From: Variimorphobacter saccharofermentans | Lineage (GTDB): Bacteria; Bacillota; Clostridia; Lachnospirales; Lachnospiraceae | Assembly: GCF_014174405.1 (NCBI RefSeq) | Contig: NZ_JACEGA010000001.1 | Span: 2,199,001-2,263,000, forward strand | DNA length: 64,000 nucleotides | Direction of reading: 5' to 3' | Shown: in pieces, positions 1 through 7,039 of the stretch | How positions within the stretch are numbered: position 1 is the stretch's first letter | Layout of the letters: each line of letters opens with the position of its first letter | Position numbers and translations under genes: made by a program | The notes under the pieces: generated by a model | Told to the model about the DNA's origin: nothing | Databases searched by the model: none | What the model saw: the letters and a program-made list of their open reading frames with translations, nothing else

Positions 1-2
1 TC

Positions 3-908
3 GTGAACTTTTTCCGAATCAAGAAAAAGAAACAAAAAAAACATGAAGTAATCCGTCCGGTAACCGATGTAATCGGAAGTATCCCGGAACGTGTTGAAGA
101 ATTAAATCAGGAACTAAAGCCTTTTGGTTTTGCCTATGAACCGTATCAAGATATATTTTACTCCATTATGTATCCTTGGCAACGAGAAGTAGGCTATTGC
201 CGATTATATGACGAAGCATGTGCTCCACTTAGCATGATCATAGATTCAGAACCTATTAAATTCAATTACGATGGACGAAAATGGCTGATAGAATTCTGGA
301 AGGGCCAATATGGTATGAATACTGGAGGAGAAGTAGGTATTTATTACACAACAGGTTCTGATATAAATATTCCTGGAATATTTAACGACACCTTCTACTA
401 TTGTGTAAAAGACGAGGATTGCATTCATATGTCCTTCGCCTTAAGAAAGAATGGAAATCTCCTTTTCACCAGAAGCGGATATCATTGGTGGCTTACCGGA
501 TTTAAGTTGGGAGAGTTTTCAAAGCCCTCCGAACTAACCATGGATATTGTGTTAGATTTGTATGATAAACGGATGGTTAATGCCTTTGTGGAAGCATTGG
601 AAAAGATGGGTTATGAGGAAGATGAATTTGCTGTTCGAGATACCAGAGTTATGGTTCACTTTGATAAGCCTCATTCGAAACAGCCATCAACACGTACTAC
701 CTTTACTGATTTTATCATGCAAAGAAATAATGAAGCCTTTTGCAACGCTTATCAATACCTCACAGAAGCATATGTAGATACTCTCGACAAGCTGGAAATC
801 GTGAGAAACGAATCCCCGAATATGTACAATCAAATTCTTGGAGTAGGTAAACCAAAGGCTGTTTATGACGCCTTTGAAAAAATCAGAGGTTGGTTAAGGA
901 AGGATTAG
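3..908 (+). CDS. DUF4474-type hypothetical protein
   Basis: This 301-codon frame opens with GTG at the window edge, so the true start may lie upstream. The N-terminus is very basic (runs of Lys in the first 15 residues), followed by a soluble alpha/beta sequence with aromatic-rich stretches (GRKWLIEFWKGQYGMNTGGE near residue 90, SGYHWWLTGFKLGEFS near 157). This pattern resembles the DUF4474 family of Lachnospiraceae, for which I know no function. It ends 19 bases before the metallophosphoesterase start, so the two are probably co-transcribed. No signal peptide, membrane segment or catalytic motif is evident. The family assignment is by memory of sequence style and should be treated as likely, not certain. 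Confidence 0.7.
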   Translation: MNFFRIKKKKQKKHEVIRPVTDVIGSIPERVEELNQELKPFGFAYEPYQDIFYSIMYPWQREVGYCRLYDEACAPLSMIIDSEPIKFNYDGRKWLIEFWKGQYGMNTGGEVGIYYTTGSDINIPGIFNDTFYYCVKDEDCIHMSFALRKNGNLLFTRSGYHWWLTGFKLGEFSKPSELTMDIVLDLYDKRMVNAFVEALEKMGYEEDEFAVRDTRVMVHFDKPHSKQPSTRTTFTDFIMQRNNEAFCNAYQYLTEAYVDTLDKLEIVRNESPNMYNQILGVGKPKAVYDAFEKIRGWLRKD

Positions 909-927
909 TCGAAAGGAAGTGAGGACA

Positions 928-1836
928 ATGTCAGCATCTAAGCGCTTATCTAGGGTCTTTTCCAATTCAAAAGTAATACCTTTTGATGAAAACTCCAGAA
1001 TCGTTATTATGAGCGACTGTCATCGGGGAAATGGAAGCTGGGGCGACAATTTTTCAAATAACCAGAATCTGTTCTTTGCAGCACTCTATCATTATTACGA
1101 AAACGGATATACCTATATAGAACTTGGTGATGGAGATGAATTATGGGAAAATCGGACGATTGATGACATCATAAGCGCTCATAGTGATGCATTTTGGCTA
1201 ATGTCCTTATTCTATCAAGATAATCGTTTCTATATGTTGTATGGGAACCATGATATCATTAAGAAAGACCATCATTATATTAAGACCAAATGTAATTCCT
1301 ATTATTGTGAAAACGTCAACTCTAATATTCCATTATTTCCAGGTATCGATATTACTGAGGGAATTATTCTGAAATATCGTAGTACAAATGATCTGATATT
1401 TTTAACACATGGTCATCAGGGAGATGTTCTCAATGATACACTCTGGAGATTATCCCGTTTTCTTGTGCGGTACCTTTGGCGGCCCCTGGAATTGATAGGA
1501 ATTAAAGATCCTACTAGTGCAGCAAAGAATAATCAAAAAAAGAATATGATTGAAAGAAACTTAAGCAATTGGGCAAACACCCATAAAATAATATTAATAT
1601 GTGGACACACTCATCGACCAGTCTTTCCGAAGGTTGGAGAAGCTCCTTACTTCAATGATGGAAGCTGTGTACATCCCAGATGCATTACTGCTCTTGAAAT
1701 ACGAAATGGAACCATATCCCTGGTAAAATGGGCTACCATGACAAGACCGGATCGAACACTATTTGTTGGACGGGAGGTTCTTGAATCTCCCATCCGGCTT
1801 GAAGACTATTTTCATGCATTAGAAGAAAAGAGCTAG
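928..1836 (+). CDS. Metallophosphoesterase (calcineurin-like)
   Basis: Predicted dinuclear-metal phosphoesterase of about 302 residues. All five blocks of the superfamily are visible in order: SDCHRG (DxH), GDGDELWE (GDxxE), YGNHD (GNHD), THGHQGD and CGHTHRP (GHxH). The fold hydrolyses phosphomonoesters or diesters; the substrate here is unknown. I place the start at ATG 928, because AAGGAAG lies about 8 bases upstream; a GTG at 919 would touch that ribosome binding site. It follows the DUF4474 gene closely and ends in a terminator stem shared with the convergent flavin reductase gene, overlapping it by 3 bases. No signal peptide is seen, so the enzyme should be cytoplasmic. Confidence 0.85.
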   Translation: MSASKRLSRVFSNSKVIPFDENSRIVIMSDCHRGNGSWGDNFSNNQNLFFAALYHYYENGYTYIELGDGDELWENRTIDDIISAHSDAFWLMSLFYQDNRFYMLYGNHDIIKKDHHYIKTKCNSYYCENVNSNIPLFPGIDITEGIILKYRSTNDLIFLTHGHQGDVLNDTLWRLSRFLVRYLWRPLELIGIKDPTSAAKNNQKKNMIERNLSNWANTHKIILICGHTHRPVFPKVGEAPYFNDGSCVHPRCITALEIRNGTISLVKWATMTRPDRTLFVGREVLESPIRLEDYFHALEEKS

Positions 1837-1858
1837 CGAGCTCTTTTCTTCTTTTTTA
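1821..1858. terminator. Bidirectional intrinsic terminator inside overlapping gene ends
   Basis: A perfect 14-bp inverted repeat (1821-1834 with 1839-1852) with a 4-base AGCG loop is followed by a T-run. The stem contains the last codons and stop codons of both convergent genes. Its A-rich left arm gives a U-tract in the other direction, so it can end both transcripts. Confidence 0.85.
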
Positions 1859-2408
1859 CTGAATACCCGAATTTACCCAGTAATTCACCAAGTCCATAAT
1901 ATTCTCCATGGGAATAAACTATCAATCCCGCTTTATTTAAATGAAAGCGACCGTCTTCATCCATTAATTTCTTATCAACCGCAACACTTACCACCTCTGC
2001 CAGAAACATATCATGGGTACCTAGCGGTATAATTTCTTTAACCATACATTCCAAACCAACCGGACATTCTCCTATTAGTGGTGCTCCTACGATTCTTCCC
2101 CTTACCGGAGTGAGTTTCATTTCCTTAAATTTATCAACGGTTCTTCCTGATATTACGCCGCAATAATCTGCTTTCTTCACTAAATCCTTTGTCACTAAAT
2201 TGATAACAAACTCCTTACTGTCTTTTATAAGATCATAGGAGTAGCGTTCTTTTCTTACAGATATCGATACCATCGGAGGGCTGCTGCATACAGTTCCTGC
2301 CCATGCGATGGTTATGATATTCGGCTTTTCATCCACCCTGCCACAGCTGACCATAACTGCTGGAATAGGATAGAGCATATTTCCCGGCTTCCAAAACTCT
2401 TTTTCCAT
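1833..2408 (-). CDS. Flavin reductase-like FMN-binding protein
   Basis: 191-residue protein of the flavin reductase-like, split-barrel FMN-binding family. Visible family features are the N-terminal PIPAVMVSCG segment, ITIAWAGTVCSSPPMVSISV (residues about 32-51), the conserved FVINLV strand, the YCGVISGR-DKF region, and the GTHDMFLAEV strand near residue 130. Such proteins bind FMN and either reduce it with NAD(P)H or serve as small electron-transfer flavoproteins in anaerobes; the partner is unknown. The C-terminus ends in a basic tail (KKKKRAR) encoded within the shared terminator stem. The ATG is preceded by AAGGAG at a rather long spacing of about 11. It is divergent from the ferredoxin gene. 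Confidence 0.85.
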   Translation of the reverse strand: MEKEFWKPGNMLYPIPAVMVSCGRVDEKPNIITIAWAGTVCSSPPMVSISVRKERYSYDLIKDSKEFVINLVTKDLVKKADYCGVISGRTVDKFKEMKLTPVRGRIVGAPLIGECPVGLECMVKEIIPLGTHDMFLAEVVSVAVDKKLMDEDGRFHLNKAGLIVYSHGEYYGLGELLGKFGYSVKKKKRAR

Positions 2409-2543
2409 AGTTCTTAATCTCCTTAATCATCCAGTTGCTTTGTTCTCCATTCTATCCATTTTCAGCTATCGTGTCAACGATGGAACACAGTATATCATTT
2501 AGGGACGGGCATTATTTGAATATGTTTTTACAAAAGGGAAACC

Positions 2544-2574
2544 TTGGTATAAATCATTGATTTTCTGATATACT
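2544..2574 (+). promoter_or_regulatory. Possible sigma-A promoter of the ferredoxin gene
   Basis: A TATACT -10 at 2569-2574 preceded by TG (extended -10), with a weak TTGGTA 19 bases upstream. It lies 40 bases before the ferredoxin ATG. Confidence 0.4.
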
Positions 2575-2613
2575 ATATAGGGCTTGTATATGATTTAGAA
2601 AGGAGAAACGCAT

Positions 2614-2805
2614 ATGAAAGCATCCGTTGACCAAGATGGCTGCATCAGTTGCGGATTATGCATTGATGTATGCCCTGAGGTTTTTAGCTACAATGAGAAC
2701 GAAGTATCACAGGCAATTGAAGGTGACATACCTGAAAATTGTCTGGAGCGGGCTGAAGAGGCAAGGGACGGCTGTCCCGTTAGTGTCATTGATTTATTTG
2801 AATAA
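2614..2805 (+). CDS. Small single-cluster [4Fe-4S] ferredoxin
   Basis: 63-residue acidic ferredoxin. It has CISCGLCIDVCP near the N-terminus (three Cys spaced CxxCxxC plus the CP) and a distant GCPV motif near residue 54, giving four ligands for one [4Fe-4S] cluster. Eight-Cys, two-cluster ferredoxins have a second CxxCxxC set that is missing here. It matches the monocluster type found in Thermotoga, Bacillus and many Clostridia. It acts as a soluble low-potential electron carrier; the PFOR in this window is a plausible donor, by inference. The ribosome binding site AAAGGAGA sits 8 bases before ATG. The gene appears monocistronic with its own terminator-like structure downstream. Confidence 0.9.
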   Translation: MKASVDQDGCISCGLCIDVCPEVFSYNENEVSQAIEGDIPENCLERAEEARDGCPVSVIDLFE

Positions 2806-2815
2806 TCAATGATAT

Positions 2816-2886
2816 CGGGCTGTTGCACAAACTGATATGGATAGAACACCCCAATCATATCTCATATCTCATTTGTGCCCAGCCCG
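2816..2886 (+). terminator. Long imperfect hairpin after ferredoxin gene
   Basis: CGGGCTG at 2816-2822 pairs with CAGCCCG at 2880-2886, and GCACAAA at 2825-2831 pairs with TTTGTGC inside it. The inner GATATG/CATATC can extend the stem. It is followed by TTTA rather than a long T-run, so termination is probable but not certain. Confidence 0.55.
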
Positions 2887-2990
2887 TTTATCATACTTAA
2901 ATCTTTCTGTTGAAATATTGATAAAGAAATAATATTATTGATAAAGTATATAGTTGTATAAAAAATATTTAATTAAAAGGAGATAATATT

Positions 2991-3266
2991 ATGCTTTTTA
3001 TTCATGAATCAAATAAAATATATTCCACTGACCAGAACAATCATATGGTTGCAGTTGTAACGTTTCCAAAGGTTAGCGATACTGTTGTAAATATCGATCA
3101 TACCTTTGTTGACTCTTCCCTACGTGGTCAGGGTGTTGCAGGAAAACTGATGGAAGAAGCCGTATCCCATCTGCGGGAGAATAATTTGAAAGCCAGGCTT
3201 TCCTGTAGCTATGCAGTTAAATGGTTTGAAGAACATCCGGAATGCAGGGATGTCCTAGAGAAATAA
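2991..3266 (+). CDS. GNAT-like N-acetyltransferase, YjdJ type
   Basis: 91-residue single-domain protein of the small GNAT-like family (COG2388/YjdJ). The acetyl-CoA pyrophosphate loop is recognisable as SLRGQGVAGKLM at about residues 42-53. The preceding VNIDHTFVDSSLRG strand and the C-terminal SCSYAVKWFEEHPEC, with its conserved Cys and WF-HPE, are also typical. The physiological substrate of this family is not established. AAGGAGATAATATT precedes the ATG. It converges with the ABC permease gene, whose end lies only 13 bases downstream, so a terminator must lie within coding sequence or be shared. Confidence 0.85.
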   Translation: MLFIHESNKIYSTDQNNHMVAVVTFPKVSDTVVNIDHTFVDSSLRGQGVAGKLMEEAVSHLRENNLKARLSCSYAVKWFEEHPECRDVLEK

Positions 3267-3279
3267 ATGTTAAACGATA

Positions 3280-5616
3280 CTACTCAGAAACCAGTTCATA
3301 TACTGAGATTTTCTTTATCCGTACAGCGGCAAGTAATGTTATAAAATAAGAAACAACACACATCAACAGGCATATTCCGATAAGCCATGGAACTGGTATA
3401 ATAAACGTTGCTTTCATAATGCCTATGGTACGGAAAATGATGGATATAAAATTATTAAGGAACAGTTTTCCTATAATACATCCAGTAAATACACCAAGTA
3501 ATATAACGGATAAGATGCTGATTAATATTTGCTGCATCAGCTGTCGGCTTGTATAACCGATTGCCTTTTGAACCCCATATTCTTTCTTTCTGCGAATAAT
3601 CATTGCTTTTATAATTAAATGAAGAATAAGCGAAATAATTATGATGGCAATTATGATCATTATGATTGCGATACTGTTACAAATGTTCATGTAAGCACCT
3701 AGTGCTGCCTGGATTGACTCATTATAGTCATAAACTTCTTCAATCTGATTCTGATACTTATCTTCCAGTAGAGATATCATCGCTTTTGTCTGAGTCTGAT
3801 CATATAGATAAATCGTCATCTGCTTTTCCTGATACTCCGGCTTAATCATTCGGTAAGCCTCCGTAGTCATAATTACATCTCTTCCCATATAATTAGCACT
3901 CTGTGTTAAGCCGGTAATTATATAATCTGCCTCTGTATTTCCCAGCTTAACTGAAATCATGTCTCCGATTCCCTTACCAAGATTGCTTGCCAGTAAACCG
4001 TTCATTGCAATTTCATTTTTATATTCTGGGGCTCTGCCTTTAAATATCATATCATTGTCATACAGGGAGTAATCCTTTGTTATCTTGGTCATCCCACTTA
4101 CTCCATTTATGGTAACCATATAATCCGAATCATTCATATAAGCTTTACGAACCTTAGGCATGTCATTAATTTCTTTCAAGAAATTCTCAATATTAGAGGA
4201 GTCAGTTACCTTCAGTTCGATGGAAATTGGCTCCATACCCATTAAACTGATAAATGACTCCTGATGATAGGAAATGTTATAAAACATTACGACAGCAAAT
4301 ATCATCATGAGACAGGTTGCTATGGTAATCAAAAATACCATGATATTTTGTCTGGTATTCTCATACATCAGTTTAAGTGCTAAGGAAGGTGAAAGTCCAA
4401 TACGACTATGTTCCAGCGGAATATGATTTTTCTTAAAGCTATGATTTCGAAGTCCTCTCCTGAGCATTACAACCGGATGGAGATTACGCAGCTTTTTTGT
4501 AGAAAGGAACGTTATCGCAAAGACAAGAAGCAATAGCCCTCCTAAGGTAATAACTGAGGTACTCAGATCAAAACTCTGTACCCATACTACTCCTGTCTGA
4601 GCCGCAAACATTGCTGATAATGGTTTTGTACCAATATAAGATATGGCAATACCTATAACGCAGGCAAGGAGTGTGATTAATAAATACTGCAGCTGAAGAA
4701 GGAGCGCAACCTGACTGTTCGTATATCCAATGGCCTTAAGTACTCCGACATTAGCCATTCCATCCTCTATATTATTCTTTAGCCGAAAATTAATGATGAT
4801 TGCTCCGATTAATACAATGATAAGTGCAAATGATACGATAATAATAGATCCAATATTGGAGGTCATGGTACGAACCTGTTTCACTGTGGTATAATCTGCA
4901 TCCCAGATACCATTTAACTCATTCATAAAATCGTTTTCAAGATAAGCATTTTGTAATTTAACCGAATCCTCCCTATTTTCCAGTTTTGCAGATATCACCT
5001 TACATTTGCTCTGATATTGCTTTTGGAAGCGATCGTAGGATGCTTGTGGCAGTTGAAATCCCATTGCTCCTATATTCGTACTTCCATAGATAATATCCTC
5101 CGTAAAGCCAGCAATCCGAAACGAATATTCCTCTTTATTAAATCGTATCTTAATGGTGTCTCCTAATTTATACCCACCTCCGGATTTTAATATATACGGT
5201 ACAAGAATGTCGGTATCTCCCTTTATATCAACCTCTCCTATTGTTGAAAATTGTGAATAGCTTTTATTCTTATCCGCATTTTTTAATATCACTATACAGG
5301 AATATTCACTATTCAGGAAATCAAAGGATGCCATTGGTATGTACAATGCCTCTTCTATGGTCACACCGATTACACCATCATAATCCCACATTCTATCTTC
5401 CATATCCTGAATATAATGATCTTCCGGGATGCAAACCACATAATCGGCAGAATTCAAAGCATTTGCTCTCTCATCATAAAAATTACCGAAATTACTATAA
5501 GTTACTAAACCGAGATTTAAGAATAAGGCTGATAATAGTAAAATAATAAACAAGGATATCATTGAACTTTTATTCTTTTTGATACTTGTATAACAATGCA
5601 TTAAAATTAATCCCAT
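3280..5616 (-). CDS. ABC transporter permease, FtsX family (module A)
   Basis: 778-residue membrane protein with two FtsX-type domains, the layout of peptide- or lipoprotein-related exporters such as BceB and MacB-like proteins. A first membrane segment at about 19-39 is followed by a roughly 215-residue extracellular domain. Then come three helices around 260-370 ending in the FtsX-style KAIGYTNSQVALLLQ cytoplasmic loop. A second copy follows, with an N-terminal helix near 425, another extracellular domain, and helices from about 665 to the end with KAIGYTSRQLMQQIL. GGAGT sits 5 bases before ATG. It lies 18 bases downstream of its ATPase gene and forms an operon with it. The substrate cannot be read; an eroded two-component system upstream hints at former antimicrobial-peptide sensing. 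Confidence 0.85.
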   Translation of the reverse strand: MGLILMHCYTSIKKNKSSMISLFIILLLSALFLNLGLVTYSNFGNFYDERANALNSADYVVCIPEDHYIQDMEDRMWDYDGVIGVTIEEALYIPMASFDFLNSEYSCIVILKNADKNKSYSQFSTIGEVDIKGDTDILVPYILKSGGGYKLGDTIKIRFNKEEYSFRIAGFTEDIIYGSTNIGAMGFQLPQASYDRFQKQYQSKCKVISAKLENREDSVKLQNAYLENDFMNELNGIWDADYTTVKQVRTMTSNIGSIIIVSFALIIVLIGAIIINFRLKNNIEDGMANVGVLKAIGYTNSQVALLLQLQYLLITLLACVIGIAISYIGTKPLSAMFAAQTGVVWVQSFDLSTSVITLGGLLLLVFAITFLSTKKLRNLHPVVMLRRGLRNHSFKKNHIPLEHSRIGLSPSLALKLMYENTRQNIMVFLITIATCLMMIFAVVMFYNISYHQESFISLMGMEPISIELKVTDSSNIENFLKEINDMPKVRKAYMNDSDYMVTINGVSGMTKITKDYSLYDNDMIFKGRAPEYKNEIAMNGLLASNLGKGIGDMISVKLGNTEADYIITGLTQSANYMGRDVIMTTEAYRMIKPEYQEKQMTIYLYDQTQTKAMISLLEDKYQNQIEEVYDYNESIQAALGAYMNICNSIAIIMIIIAIIIISLILHLIIKAMIIRRKKEYGVQKAIGYTSRQLMQQILISILSVILLGVFTGCIIGKLFLNNFISIIFRTIGIMKATFIIPVPWLIGICLLMCVVSYFITLLAAVRIKKISVYELVSE

Positions 5617-5634
5617 ATTACTCCTTTCTGAAAG

Positions 5635-6396
5635 CTACCAACCCATCTCTTTTAAGAAGCTATCCAGTTTTTCATTTCTCTCAGTATTTTTTGTTCCATC
5701 ATATTTACCCAAATTACATTCGCCACAGATTGCTCCGTCACGTAAATATAGAATTCGGTTTCCCCTTCTCGCCGATTTTATATCGTGTGTAACCATGATA
5801 ATACTTTGTTTCTTTTGATTTAGCTCAGTAAGCAGATTCATGACACTATTGCCGGATACAGAATTCAGAGCACCTGTTGGTTCATCCGCAAAAAGGATCT
5901 TAGGTTGATTCACTATTCCACGAATGACTGCACACCTCTGTGCTTCCCCACCGGACAACTGAGTCGGGAACTTATTCCAATCCACCTCTGTTAATCCAAC
6001 TTTTGCTAGAAGTTCCTTTGTATATCGAACTATCGATTTTCGATCCTTATTTATCAATAGACCAGCCGATAGGCAGTTGTCTAATACACTCATGGAATCT
6101 AATAAGTAATTTTGCTGAAATACAAAGCCACAATTCTTTCTGCGAAATAAAGCCAGCTTATCCTGACCGTATCCAGTTATATTTTCATCACCAAAATAGA
6201 TTTCACCCAGAGTTGGTTTATCCATACCGGATAAAGCATATAGCAATGTTGTTTTTCCTGAACCAGAGGCACCCATGATGATTGTAAAATCACCATCATA
6301 GATTTCAATATTGAGGTTCTTCAGTACATGCTGCTGTTTTCCCCCTGAAGAAAAGGATTTACTAAGCTGTTTCGTTCTAAGAATAATATTTTCCAA
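5635..6396 (-). CDS. ABC transporter ATP-binding protein (module A)
   Basis: 253-residue ATPase of the MacB/LolD/BceA group. Walker A is GASGSGKTT near residue 42, the Q-loop lies in FVFQQNYLL, the signature is LSGGEAQRC, Walker B is ILFADEPTG with the catalytic Glu, and the H-loop is VTHD. A Cys-containing C-terminal extension after the H-loop (DGAICGECNLGKYDG) is slightly unusual. The start codon is TTG at 6396, set by GGAGG 7 bases upstream; no in-frame ATG is nearby. It energises the FtsX permease encoded 18 bases downstream. Confidence 0.88.
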   Translation of the reverse strand: MENIILRTKQLSKSFSSGGKQQHVLKNLNIEIYDGDFTIIMGASGSGKTTLLYALSGMDKPTLGEIYFGDENITGYGQDKLALFRRKNCGFVFQQNYLLDSMSVLDNCLSAGLLINKDRKSIVRYTKELLAKVGLTEVDWNKFPTQLSGGEAQRCAVIRGIVNQPKILFADEPTGALNSVSGNSVMNLLTELNQKKQSIIMVTHDIKSARRGNRILYLRDGAICGECNLGKYDGTKNTERNEKLDSFLKEMGW

Positions 6397-6488
6397 TTTT
6401 CATCCTCCTAATAATACCAGTATATTATGCGATATTCATTTCACAGTTTTAATCAGATTTTTGATACCATAACCTTATACGATAACAA

Positions 6489-6510
6489 AGAGTCTGGCTT
6501 GCCAGACTCT
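6489..6510. repeat. Perfect hairpin (9-bp stem)
   Basis: AGAGTCTGG (6489-6497) pairs with CCAGACTCT (6502-6510) around a CTTG loop. It is one of three hairpins in the 6.4-6.7 kb gap. It lies upstream of the module A ATPase gene and may belong to its leader or to the end of the upstream transcript. Confidence 0.6.
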
Positions 6511-6576
6511 CGCACCGAGCGCGGTTAGCCTAAGCGAACATATATATTACGCGCGAGTGCGTATCCAGTAGCGCAT

Positions 6577-6615
6577 TTTTTAATTCATAGGACGCAATTT
6601 CCTATGAATTAAAAA
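6577..6615. terminator. Perfect 15-bp stem hairpin
   Basis: 6577-6591 pairs perfectly with 6601-6615 around a 9-base loop. The stem is A/T-rich at its base, so it resembles a bidirectional terminator. It sits between the two ABC modules and should separate their transcripts. Confidence 0.65.
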
Positions 6616-6616
6616 T

Positions 6617-6638
6617 AGCTGTGAGGTTACTCACAGCT
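6617..6638 (-). terminator. Intrinsic terminator after two-component remnant
   Basis: AGCTGTGAG and CTCACAGCT form a perfect 9-bp stem with a GTTA loop. On the minus strand it is followed at once by ATTTTT, the expected U-tract. It is placed to end transcription coming from module B and the eroded regulator gene. Confidence 0.7.
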
Positions 6639-6691
6639 TGATATTACCACTATAAATCTTACAAGGTCTTTAGTTGTTTCTAACACAATTC

Positions 6692-6914
6692 TTAACTAAA
6701 TCTTAAATCGTTATTACCGGCTAAAGTAAGACTGATCTTAACAATAAAACCATGATCATTATAACAATCAATCTCTCCTCCCATTACTTAAAAAGGAGAT
6801 ACAGTCTCCTCCGGTTAGTACATAATGGGTTTTTACATCAAATATATTGAAATATTCTGCTGTTGCTTCCGCTAACGCTTTTTCATCATCCACTACCAGA
6901 CAGTAATAATGCAT
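6692..6914 (-). pseudogene. Collapsed two-component system: receiver N-terminus joined to kinase C-terminus
   Basis: Reading the minus strand from ATG 6914 gives a 48-residue start of a response regulator: MHYYCLVVDDEKALAEAT carries the paired acidic residues of a receiver domain, and the frame stops at 6768. In another frame, directly abutting, comes the tail of a histidine kinase (GGEIDCYNDHGFIVKISL) ending at 6692. The junction is around 6770-6785. Most of the regulator, and all kinase domains but the last beta strands, are gone. One internal deletion across adjacent regulator and kinase genes explains this. Its ribosome binding site GGAGG remains. It lies between two FtsX ABC modules, the usual place for BceRS-like systems. 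Confidence 0.75.
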
Positions 6915-7039
6915 GTAAACCTCCATTCCAGCACTTGCCTCTGTTGTAAATATTTATTTTATGATATCACATACGTTTATATTTTTCCAGAATAATTGGT
7001 GGAGGTTTACACTTTATAGTTACAATTCATCCCAATATC

